From Planctomycetota bacterium (GTDB lineage: Bacteria; Planctomycetota; UBA8742; UBA2392), in contig JABARW010000042.1 in assembly GCA_019186845.1 (NCBI GenBank), positions 1-61,889 of the forward strand: DNA of 61,889 nt, written 5' to 3'. Shown here one piece after another: positions 52,752-60,869 of the stretch (positions are counted from its first letter, which is position 1; each line of letters starts with the position of its first letter). The notes under the pieces were generated by a model that saw nothing but the letters and a program-made list of their open reading frames with translations, did no database searches and was not told where the DNA came from. The position numbers and the translations under genes are program-made.

Positions 52752-53474
52752 ATGCCCCTGATCGGCATCTGCGTTGACCACGTGGTTCATGTGACGGAAG
52801 GCGGCAAGGACCGCAGTTACTTCAAGCTCTACCCCGCCTATGTCCAGGCCGTGATCCGCGGCGGCGGCACACCCGTGGTGCTGCCCATGGTCGATGACGT
52901 GAGGCTGCTGGCGCCCGCAATCCGGACGCTTGACGGCGTGGTGATGATCGGCGCCGACGACTACCCGCCGCAGTGGTACGGCGCACCGCCGCACCCCAAG
53001 GAAGAGTACTGCACGGAAGTCCGTGCCCGCTTTGACCGCGCGTTTGCCGAGATGATCTACGCCACGGATCTGCCCCTGCTGCTGGTGTGCGGCGGCATGC
53101 AGCTCGCCTGCGTGCTGTCGGGCGGGGCCATGCACCAGCACCTGCCGGACCTGGGCGGCCCACTGGAACACCGCGATTTCCGGTCCAGCCCCGTCACGAC
53201 GACACACGAGATCTCGATTACGCCCGGCTCACGCCTGCACCAGGCCCTGGGCGTGACGCGCACGCGGGTGAACTCGATTCACCATCAGGCCGCAAGTCGC
53301 GTGGGGCCCCGATTGAGCGTGACGGCCCGCGCCGACGACGGAGTGATCGAGTGCGTGGAGTTCAACGACCATCGCTGGCGCGTGGGCACGCAGTGGCACC
53401 CCGAGCGCATGCTCGATGACCCGGTGATGCCGCGGCTGTGGCAGGCATTCGTGGGGGCCTGTCATTCGGGGTAA
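52752..53474 (+). CDS. Class I glutamine amidotransferase-like hydrolase (PuuD/peptidase C26)
   Basis: 240 residues. Nucleophile Cys in LLLVCGGMQLA, catalytic His-x-Glu in GTQWHPER, and GVVMIGADDYPPQWYG as the start of the Gln-binding region. It resembles PuuD-type hydrolases that cleave gamma-glutamyl amides such as gamma-glutamyl-GABA, and may also act on folate polyglutamates given the divergent folC. AAGGA lies 9 nt before ATG 52752. It overlaps the convergent gene by 13 bp. Confidence 0.85.
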   Translation: MPLIGICVDHVVHVTEGGKDRSYFKLYPAYVQAVIRGGGTPVVLPMVDDVRLLAPAIRTLDGVVMIGADDYPPQWYGAPPHPKEEYCTEVRARFDRAFAEMIYATDLPLLLVCGGMQLACVLSGGAMHQHLPDLGGPLEHRDFRSSPVTTTHEISITPGSRLHQALGVTRTRVNSIHHQAASRVGPRLSVTARADDGVIECVEFNDHRWRVGTQWHPERMLDDPVMPRLWQAFVGACHSG

Positions 53475-56215
53475 TACTCTTCGACGTCGGTACCGCCCTC
53501 GTCCTCGAGGGCGACGCTGCCGCCACAGCGCTGAAGCTGGGCGCGCAGGGCCGCGACAGCGGCACGGGCCTCCGTGCCGGACGCCTTGAGCGAGAGGGCC
53601 TGGGCGACGAACTGCCAGGCATTGAGGAAGTCCTGGGCGGCGGACTGGCCCGAGGCGTCCCAGCGCTGCTGGGCCGGCTGGTCGCAGATCACGGCCCAGA
53701 TGGCAAGACGCCAGTGAATGCCGGCAGAATCCGGTGTGGCGAGCAGCTTGGGCCAGAAGGCGGCGAGCTGCGATGTGGAGCCGTTACGCAGGGTGGAGGC
53801 AAAGATGCCGGCGGCGATTTCCGCCAGGGGCGCCTCAAGCCAGAACCCCGGCGGCGCTTCCTTGAGCTCCGGGGTCTGGGTGTGCGCGACCTCGACCTGG
53901 TATCCGCGCAGGCTGGTGGCCAAAGCATCCCTGACGTAGGCCAGCAGGTCCTGGCGGGTGCCAAATTCAAGGATCAGGGGGCGCACGGCGGCCAGCTCGA
54001 TATGCGCCATCGAAGCCTGGCCGCGGCCCGGCAGGCTGAGCCTGGCGCGCGCGGCAAGCTCAGGCAGGCCGGCCTTGTGGAAGAAAAGCGAGGCCAGGAA
54101 CATACGGCGCGAAACGCCCTCAAGGTCCAGGCAGGGCGCGGGGTTGAGCAGCAAAAGCTGGCCCGCGTCTGCAAAGCGGCCTGCCCGTGCCAGGGCCAGT
54201 GCGGCGTCCAGCAGCAGGCCGCCGTGGTGCACCTCGGGCACGCCGGCGGCTGCCCGCTGCTGCTCAAGGCGGACTTCCTGCTCGGCCATCTGCACCGATT
54301 TGAATGTGGCCCTCGGATCGAGCAGGGTCTGGTTTGCCGCCAGCCACGCGGCCAGCTCGGGCAGCGTCTTTGCAGGGGCCTGGGCGAATCGGGCGCGCAG
54401 CAGCAGGGCGCGGCCCTCAAGGGCGCTGACCACGGGCATCGTGCGCAGGCCCGCGCGCTCGCGCACTTCCCAATCGCTGGCGCTTCTCGCCTGCTCAATC
54501 AGCGCGGCGTACTGCTCCAGCAGTTGTGCGAGCTTGCGGCTTTCCGCGCCGTCTGGCTTGAGCAGGGCATCGAGGTCGGCGGCCTTGAGGCGCGAGGCCA
54601 ACAGCAGATGAAAGTCAGACTGAAGGCGCAGAACGGCTTCCGCGCCCTGCTTCACCCCGCGCATGGCGGAAGTCAGGCCGTCTTCGCGGCGGTAAAAGTA
54701 GATGTTCTGGGCGTTGATGCCCGTGATGAAGGCAGCATAGTTCACGCTCTGCGCCCTGAGCGCGCCCGCCCGCGCCGCCAGTTCCAGCCAGGGTTCTGCG
54801 GCGTCGGACTTTTCGGCCAGCGGCAATTTCAGGGTAAACAGCGCCAGCTCCCAGTCGGGGGGTACGCCCGGGCCGGAATCCACCGCCTGGGTGCGTGAAG
54901 CCTCTTCCAGATATTGCAGGGCCAGGTCCATCTCGCCCTTCTGAAGCAGCCAGAGCCCGAGGTTGCCGGGGTCCAGGCTGGTGCTCTCCTCTCCCGAGCC
55001 CATGGTCGAGCGCAGGGACTCCAGTTGCGTTTTGGCTGCCGCCATGTTGGCCCGCGAGAGCACGCGCGCGGCCTCAAACACCCGGTCATAGGCCTGAAGC
55101 ATGCTGCCCTGCAGGGCGCCGGGCCAGTTGACCAGCTTGAGGCCCTCATTGCGGTTGAGCTCGACGAGGGCCTCCGCGCGCGCCTCTTCAGCCTTGCCCT
55201 GGGCCGCCAGGGCCTGCACCAGCAGGTCCAGCAGGGAGCAGTCGCCGCGGGCCAGCGCCAGGCCCCGCCGCGCCAGGGCCTCGGCCAAAGTGGCACGGCC
55301 CGCGGCGAGGTCTGCCAGGGCCGCGATTCGAACTTCGGTCAGCGCGGCAAAACGTGCGCGGTGCAGGCCCGCCTCGAGCTTTGAGCGCTCCTCCAGGCCG
55401 CCCTTGGCGGCATCGACGGCGCCCAAGGCTGTTTTGAGTTCCTGAAGGCGGTCTTCGAGGCGCTGTCGCGCCAGGTCGACGCGCTTGGTGTCGCGGGCGG
55501 CTTCGGCGAGCAGGCGCTCATAGCCCGGAATCTCTGTGGCAAACCAGACGGGAGAAGTGCAGAGGCTGACAAAGGGCTCAACCTTGCCCATGGGCTGGGG
55601 CGGGCGGCGCCGGCTGCTGGGGGCATCGGGCTTTGGGGCCGTATCCACGAACTCCCCGCTCTCAGCCCAGGGTTCCACCTGCTCCCACTGGGCCACGGCG
55701 CTGATTTCATAGGGAAAGCGTGCGCCGCTCACGGCCGCCATCTCCGCGTAGGCGGCCAGGGAGGCCTCCATGTCGCCGCACAGCCAGACCAGTTCCGCCT
55801 CCAGTCTCATCAGCGTGCGGGAGTCGCCGTGGCGCGACTTTGCCTCACGCACGAGCGCCAAAGCCTCGCGTTGGAGCCCCAGCACCAGCAGCAGTCGCGT
55901 CGCCCTGACGTAGGCACGGGCATCTCGCGCTACGGCCAGAAAGGGGCGCAGGCTGTCAGCGGCGCGGGCGTCATTGGCCTTGGCCCGCAGCGCAGTGGAA
56001 AAACTGGCGTACCAGCGGGAAAGCTCGCCCTTCACGCGGGGGTCCTGAGAAAGCGCGCGGGCGCGGACCTCGGCCTGGGCATCGTCGCGCTCAAGCCATG
56101 ATTCCCGTACCTGCACCAGCTCCGAAGCCAGGGTAACGCGGGCATCCTGGGCCTGGGGCCGCGCCGCCAGCGTTGCCAGCCCCAAGGCAGCGATCAAGAG
56201 CCAGAAGATCCGCAT
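53462..56215 (-). CDS. Large secreted helical-repeat protein
   Basis: 917 residues from ATG 56215 (GAGGA about 6 nt upstream). A signal peptide ends near AARPQAQD. The rest is almost entirely helical, with TPR-like pairs (for example LRPFLAVARDARAYVRATRLLLVLGLQREALALV) and no catalytic motif. It follows the HEAT-like gene by 8 nt, so the two giant proteins are one operon and probably work together as an extracytoplasmic scaffold. Confidence 0.78.
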   Translation of the reverse strand: MRIFWLLIAALGLATLAARPQAQDARVTLASELVQVRESWLERDDAQAEVRARALSQDPRVKGELSRWYASFSTALRAKANDARAADSLRPFLAVARDARAYVRATRLLLVLGLQREALALVREAKSRHGDSRTLMRLEAELVWLCGDMEASLAAYAEMAAVSGARFPYEISAVAQWEQVEPWAESGEFVDTAPKPDAPSSRRRPPQPMGKVEPFVSLCTSPVWFATEIPGYERLLAEAARDTKRVDLARQRLEDRLQELKTALGAVDAAKGGLEERSKLEAGLHRARFAALTEVRIAALADLAAGRATLAEALARRGLALARGDCSLLDLLVQALAAQGKAEEARAEALVELNRNEGLKLVNWPGALQGSMLQAYDRVFEAARVLSRANMAAAKTQLESLRSTMGSGEESTSLDPGNLGLWLLQKGEMDLALQYLEEASRTQAVDSGPGVPPDWELALFTLKLPLAEKSDAAEPWLELAARAGALRAQSVNYAAFITGINAQNIYFYRREDGLTSAMRGVKQGAEAVLRLQSDFHLLLASRLKAADLDALLKPDGAESRKLAQLLEQYAALIEQARSASDWEVRERAGLRTMPVVSALEGRALLLRARFAQAPAKTLPELAAWLAANQTLLDPRATFKSVQMAEQEVRLEQQRAAAGVPEVHHGGLLLDAALALARAGRFADAGQLLLLNPAPCLDLEGVSRRMFLASLFFHKAGLPELAARARLSLPGRGQASMAHIELAAVRPLILEFGTRQDLLAYVRDALATSLRGYQVEVAHTQTPELKEAPPGFWLEAPLAEIAAGIFASTLRNGSTSQLAAFWPKLLATPDSAGIHWRLAIWAVICDQPAQQRWDASGQSAAQDFLNAWQFVAQALSLKASGTEARAAVAALRAQLQRCGGSVALEDEGGTDVEEYYPE

Positions 56216-56223
56216 AGTCTTCC

Positions 56224-59025
56224 TCACCTGAGCTTCGCCAGCACGATGCGCCCGCTGGAAGCATCCAGTCGCGCCAGACCCCGGCGCGAGGCCCACCAGA
56301 AGGCAAAGTCTTCGCCGCAGTCTTCGGAAAGCCAGCGCCGCACCAGGGGGCGCCAGAGCAGGGGTTCTTCCTGGTGGTCCAGGCCCATGAAAGCTGCCTC
56401 GGAAAGGCTGCCGCCCGCGGCCGGGTCACTGCGGTTGCCGGAGTTGACGAAGCTGGCCAGACTTCCCGGCACCAGCCTCTGGCGATCCCAGGAGAAGCGG
56501 TCGAATATGTAGCGCAGGGCAGCGGCCTGACCTTCTCCCGCTCGCCTGGCCTCCCGCAGCAGATACCAGCCGCTGGCGGGATTGATGGAGTTGAGCACGG
56601 CCGAGGCCTGCGGCTCGGGCGTGAGACCAAGCCAGGCGCGAGACCACTCGCGCAGCTCGAAGTCGCGCCCGTCCTTGGCAACCGTCACGCGCGCCACGAT
56701 CTCGGCGGCCTTTTCGCGACTCCCCATGAGTGCCGTCACGGCAAGCTGCTGGGGCGTGCGGGGCAGAGGCGCATCCTGGCCCGCGAACAGCAGCTCAATG
56801 ACGTCGGCCTCACAGTGCATCAGGAGCAGCAGCAGCCCGGGGTCTGCCAGGGCCCGGGCCTGTTCGTTGTCAAAGAGCACGGCATGGGCAAAGGCCTTGG
56901 CCGCACCCGCCGGGAGTTCGCCTGCCAGCAGCAGGCGCGGCGAGCCCAGCTTCGAGAACTTGTCCGGCGAGGCCGCCACCAGCGCCAGCAGGTCATCGCG
57001 CGTCACGCGGCCCGAACGCCCAAGGAGCACGGCGGCTGTCAGCGCCTGCAGGTCAGGGCCATCGAGGCCGCGCTTGAGCGTCTGGGTGCGGAAATCGTCT
57101 CCTGCGGGAGACTGGCTGAGGGCCAGCACCAGCCCCAGCAGGGGCCCGCGCGGGTCATTGCCCGCGCTGTGCAGCTCGGCCACTTTGGGGGCGAGTTCCT
57201 GGTCTCGCCCCGCCATGGCCAGAGCCAGCAGGGCATCGGCGCTGGCGGGGGCATGGGGGTCTGTCGCCAGTGTCTGCAGCAGGGTAAAACCCGATTCGTC
57301 GGACATCCCCAGCAGCGTCTGAATCAGTTGGGAGTCCGTGAGCGTCAGGTTGTGGCGCAAGAACAGGGTCAGGTCCTGGCGCGCGAAGGCCGCACCCGCA
57401 AATGACACGGCACAAAACGCTCCCAGGGCAGTCTGCGGGCGGCGGCCGAACAACCTGACGGCCAGGCGCAGTTCGTCGCCGGGCAGGTGCGCCGCCCATT
57501 GGGCTTTCAGGGCGGCTTCTGCCCCTTCGTGGCCGCTGCAGACCAGCACCGGGATCAGGGCCTGGCGCAGACGGGGCTCGGCCTTGGCCAGCCGCTCCTG
57601 CAGGCGGGTGACATCCCGTGTCTCCAGCAGGTCGGCCATGGGGGCCAGGGCCCTCAGCGCGGCTTCGGCCGTGTCCTCGAAGGTCAGGGCCGCCTCAGCC
57701 AAGGCCGCGGCCGTGGAAGGCGCGCGATAACCCCGTGCCAGGGCCGCGCAGGCGGCCCGCACCAGGGGCTGGGCGGACTTCAGGCGGGCCAGCAGGAAGG
57801 GCTGGAGCACCTCGGGATCGGGCGGGGTGAACCACCAGGCGTCAAGGATGGCGACCTGGGCGTGGGGCGAGAGGGTGTCAAAGGCCTCCAGCGCGGCTGC
57901 GCCGTCTGCGCACAGGGCCAGGGCCCGCGCCAGCAGCGCCACCCGCCGCTCCTCAAGGGCCGGAGACTGGGGCTGCAGGGCCGCGCGCAAGGCCGCCGCC
58001 ATGCCGGATCGGGCCAGCAGCAGCCCGTATTGTTCGGTCTCACGCAAGGTCATCTCGTGAAGGGCGCCCAGCCGCAGGGCCCGGAGCTGGCCCTCGTTGG
58101 CCGCGGGCATCATGGCCATGAGGATCGCCGGCAGCACGCGTTCGCGCCCCGGCCGCGTGGCCAGTGATTCCACGGCCTTGAGATTCTCGGGCGTAAGGCT
58201 GGCCGTGCAGGCCCCGGCTTCATAGAGACCCCGCAGGCCCTGCGCGGCGTACAGGGCGCGCTCGATGGCCATGGCTTCTTCCACGGGCTTTTCAAACCCG
58301 CAAAGGGAAGCCAGAGTCAGGGCCGCGTGCTCGGGCAAGCCCGGCGGCACCAGGGAAACGACCGTCATCAGGCCCTGGCCGCGCGTGGCGTTGCGCCGCA
58401 TGTCGGGGTCCCTGGCAGCCCGCACCAGTACGGCACCGTAGCCCTCGGGACCCTCGGCGCGCCGGCAGGCCAAGGCGGCCACGAAGCGCTGGCTTTGCGG
58501 CGCGAGACTGCCAATCACGCGGGCCCACACTGGGCCCATGCCCGCCCCGGCGTTTTGCTCCAGCAGGGTCAGCAGCGATGAAGGGTCCGAGGCCGAAAGC
58601 TTTTCCTGCAACTGGGTGATAGACAGGCCCAGCTTGCGCGCGGCCAGAAACAGCTCTGAGTCGCCGCTGTTGAGCACCTCGAGCAGCAGCACGCAGCGGT
58701 GGCCGATTTCGTCGTCGTCGTGGTCCACGGCGGCCTGAACCTGCTTGATGGCTGCGGCGCCGAACTCCGCCAGTTCACTCATGGCGCGATCACGCTCGCG
58801 CAACGTGGGCGCCCCCAGCTGCTCGATGAGCGTGGCAATGCGGGCGGATTGCTCGGGCGTGGGGTCCACGGGCACCACTTTGGGCACCGGGCCCGAGCCG
58901 GGCGAATTGGCGGGATAGCCTGGGGCGCCGTTGGACATCCGCTGGGCCATGGAGCGGCTCAGGGCGGTCGCGAACAGCACGCCCGCGCCCAGCATCACCA
59001 GCAGCAGCGTTTGCCAACGGCCCAT
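56224..59025 (-). CDS. Large HEAT-like repeat protein with N-terminal anchor
   Basis: 933 residues. A hydrophobic segment (LLLVMLGAGVLFATALS) near the N-terminus serves as signal or anchor; it is followed by a Pro/Gly-rich linker. The body consists of irregular HEAT-like helical pairs (LRERDRAMSELAEFGAAAIKQVQAAV ... RCVLLLEVLNSG) and leucine-rich helices to the end. GGAGG lies 5 nt before ATG 59025, and TAATAC about 30 nt upstream may be its -10. No enzymatic motif. Confidence 0.78.
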   Translation of the reverse strand: MGRWQTLLLVMLGAGVLFATALSRSMAQRMSNGAPGYPANSPGSGPVPKVVPVDPTPEQSARIATLIEQLGAPTLRERDRAMSELAEFGAAAIKQVQAAVDHDDDEIGHRCVLLLEVLNSGDSELFLAARKLGLSITQLQEKLSASDPSSLLTLLEQNAGAGMGPVWARVIGSLAPQSQRFVAALACRRAEGPEGYGAVLVRAARDPDMRRNATRGQGLMTVVSLVPPGLPEHAALTLASLCGFEKPVEEAMAIERALYAAQGLRGLYEAGACTASLTPENLKAVESLATRPGRERVLPAILMAMMPAANEGQLRALRLGALHEMTLRETEQYGLLLARSGMAAALRAALQPQSPALEERRVALLARALALCADGAAALEAFDTLSPHAQVAILDAWWFTPPDPEVLQPFLLARLKSAQPLVRAACAALARGYRAPSTAAALAEAALTFEDTAEAALRALAPMADLLETRDVTRLQERLAKAEPRLRQALIPVLVCSGHEGAEAALKAQWAAHLPGDELRLAVRLFGRRPQTALGAFCAVSFAGAAFARQDLTLFLRHNLTLTDSQLIQTLLGMSDESGFTLLQTLATDPHAPASADALLALAMAGRDQELAPKVAELHSAGNDPRGPLLGLVLALSQSPAGDDFRTQTLKRGLDGPDLQALTAAVLLGRSGRVTRDDLLALVAASPDKFSKLGSPRLLLAGELPAGAAKAFAHAVLFDNEQARALADPGLLLLLMHCEADVIELLFAGQDAPLPRTPQQLAVTALMGSREKAAEIVARVTVAKDGRDFELREWSRAWLGLTPEPQASAVLNSINPASGWYLLREARRAGEGQAAALRYIFDRFSWDRQRLVPGSLASFVNSGNRSDPAAGGSLSEAAFMGLDHQEEPLLWRPLVRRWLSEDCGEDFAFWWASRRGLARLDASSGRIVLAKLR

Positions 59026-59211
59026 GGAACCTCCGCGGTCAGGGTATTAAACGTTGCCGCGCCCCGGGCGCGTAGCGCGTTATGCAAAAACCCGGGTTGC
59101 GCGCGCTCAATTGCCTGGCAGCGACCTGCAGCGGGCGCGCCCCAAACCAGCCGCCGGACATGCGGGGAGCGTCCCGAAGAGAGCTGTGCGGCCTTTAGAC
59201 CAGGGGTTAGA
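59026..59211. other. Intergenic region with promoter of the HEAT/TPR operon
   Basis: It carries the putative -10 (TAATAC, minus strand) of the two-gene operon to the left. Nothing else is recognisable before the tRNA remnant. Confidence 0.4.
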
Positions 59212-59276
59212 TGGCGGAGGAGGAGGGATTCGAACCCCCGGTGAGCCGAAGCCCACAGCGGTTTTTAAAACCGCCG
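59212..59276 (-). pseudogene. 3' half of a tRNA-Leu (TAA) gene, probable integration site
   Basis: On the minus strand the anticodon arm (stem GCGGT/ACCGC, loop TTTAAAA), a long class II variable arm (GTGGGC-TTCG-GCTCAC), the T-arm GGGGGTTCGAATCCCTC and acceptor 3' strand CTCCTCC + G + CCA are intact. The matching 5' part (acceptor GGAGGAG and D-arm) is absent: sequence past 59276 has no tRNA character. G at the discriminator is odd for Leu. Confidence 0.75.
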
Positions 59277-59620
59277 CAGACAAGAGTTAAATGAATTCGA
59301 AATGGCATGACTTTCAAGCACACTTTCAGTCCTGTTCCTTGCAAGACCGGGCGAAGACGAGATCGGGTCTCCTGCTGCGACTCGAGGTTTCGCCAAACAG
59401 GGGTCGTGGGTTCAAATCAGGCATTCGACACTGTGCTCTCTCCGGCCTCACAAGCTGCTTCCAAGGTTGGCGGGAAGCTTGAAAGGTTCGAGGCTAAGAA
59501 CCCACGCCACCCGAAACGCCATCCCCAAACGGACGGGCAGGTAGTCGTTTTGACTCGGACAAGGTTGAAGTGGCAGGCGTCTACCCCGTAGTTACCTTGT
59601 GCAAAACAGAAAAGAGCCCT
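59277..59620. other. Gene-less, lower-GC stretch at the element edge
   Basis: No supported gene. It begins abruptly at the tRNA remnant and is less GC-rich than the left side. Around 59399-59421 there is a T-arm-like string (GTGGGTTCAAATC), perhaps another tRNA scrap. Confidence 0.45.
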
Positions 59621-60850
59621 CTATCTTGAAAGGTGACGGCGCAGATCTTCGACTGTCGGCATTGGCTTGATGAGGTGGATGACGCGGTGACAATTTGAGC
59701 AGAGTACCGCCAAGTCTTCGAGCGTTGTTCGAGAAGGGGCGTCCAAGTCACCTAAAGCCCTGCGATGATGGACCTCGCAGAACTTATCCGCATACGGCTT
59801 GTAGAATTCGGCAAAGTCAAATCCGCACACTTCACAGGCAAGCCTTCCTGTTTGGTCCAGCACCTGCTGCTTTTTGGCTCGCGCGAGGCTGGGCACGCGC
59901 TCTGCGGCCAGGTGTTGAACGAAGCGCCTCCTCCCCTCCACTGCACCGATCGCGTCATAGTCAATGTCGGGCGGCTTTGCCTCAAAGCCTTGGCCGTCAA
60001 CCTGTCGGAGAAAAATGACTCGGCTGAGGGGACCACTTTGGGGGTTCTCAAACAAAGCCACCTCTGCCCGGTCGTCTGTGAATCGCGCAACCTCGAATCT
60101 CCCGTAATAGCACCAGCGGTCAATGTCCTCTTTGATGAAGAGGGGGATCGGGCCGCCCTGCTGACAGAATTCCTCGCCGCGCTCGGTGTTTTTCGGCTTG
60201 TGGCCCACCACCATAATGAGCGGGGCGTCCGGGTTCTTGGCGCGGTCCAACGTGGCACAGATAATGCGACCGTCACGTTTGGCAAGGAAGGTCTGATTGC
60301 CACCCCACTTGTTTTGCACGTCGTGCCAGCTGTGAAAAGTTCCAATGGCGGGTAGCGGCTCGGTGTAGCTGGGGTCTGGAAGCCGAACACCCATCAACGC
60401 TTCAAGGTCGCGTAGTACCTGCGGAGAATGCGCGGCGGTCATAGTCGAATGCCGCGGTGTTTTCGAAGCTCGTACAAGGAACGCCTCGTGGGAACGGGCG
60501 ACCAGCGGAATCGCAACTTGAAACTGCGCAGCGGGAATTGAGCAAGCGAAGGAATCGGGAACAGCGCGGTATTTCGTGCGCGACTTAGGATTAAGATCGA
60601 CGCCGAAAAGATTCTCGATGCCGGTTGGGCGCGTGCGGGAGTCGAGGATCACATGAACGAGGCCGCGAAAAATCGCCATTGCTTCTACGCGGCCAACATT
60701 CAGGCGAACGTGGTCGTCGCCCTGGGTGACGCCCCACCGATCAGGGCTAAGGGCGTGCGCTCGACGAATGTCCTCAACAAGCAGGGTGAGGGCGGCATCA
60801 CGCTCGTTTTTTGATGGCAGCAGACTTTCCAGGAAGCCAGCGGGGGACAA
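59621..60850 (-). CDS. HNH endonuclease-containing protein
   Basis: 409 residues. The C-terminal 70 residues are an HNH nuclease: CEVCGFDF, FCEVHHRRAL, then LEDLAVLCSNCHRVIH, giving the zinc cysteines and the H-H catalytic core as in McrA. The N-terminal 330 residues form one or two domains of unknown type (sensor or DNA-recognition). HNH proteins of this build often cut modified or foreign DNA. It is 19 nt downstream of the restriction-like gene, so both likely form one defence operon. Confidence 0.82.
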   Translation of the reverse strand: MSPAGFLESLLPSKNERDAALTLLVEDIRRAHALSPDRWGVTQGDDHVRLNVGRVEAMAIFRGLVHVILDSRTRPTGIENLFGVDLNPKSRTKYRAVPDSFACSIPAAQFQVAIPLVARSHEAFLVRASKTPRHSTMTAAHSPQVLRDLEALMGVRLPDPSYTEPLPAIGTFHSWHDVQNKWGGNQTFLAKRDGRIICATLDRAKNPDAPLIMVVGHKPKNTERGEEFCQQGGPIPLFIKEDIDRWCYYGRFEVARFTDDRAEVALFENPQSGPLSRVIFLRQVDGQGFEAKPPDIDYDAIGAVEGRRRFVQHLAAERVPSLARAKKQQVLDQTGRLACEVCGFDFAEFYKPYADKFCEVHHRRALGDLDAPSRTTLEDLAVLCSNCHRVIHLIKPMPTVEDLRRHLSR

Positions 60851-60869
60851 TGTGTGCCTCCTGTAGGGG

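Noticed and set aside
52626..53207. N-terminal extension of FolC to 53207
   Set aside because: It lies antisense to the amidotransferase gene and has no FolC homology; the family start is at 52625.
59212..59276. Remnant of selC (tRNA-Sec), tempting because of the nearby selenoprotein and the G discriminator
   Set aside because: The anticodon loop is TTTAAAA, giving TAA rather than TCA, and the T-arm/acceptor lengths are those of an ordinary class II tRNA.
59212..59290. tRNA-Leu(TAA) interrupted by a group I intron
   Set aside because: Known introns sit in the anticodon loop. Here both sides of the anticodon stem are continuous with the loop, and the break lies 5' of the stem, so a truncated gene fits better.
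59399..59421. T-arm-like string GTGGGTTCAAATC on the plus strand as a second tRNA or tmRNA
   Set aside because: No acceptor, D-arm or anticodon arm can be paired around it; at best a scrap of a tRNA.
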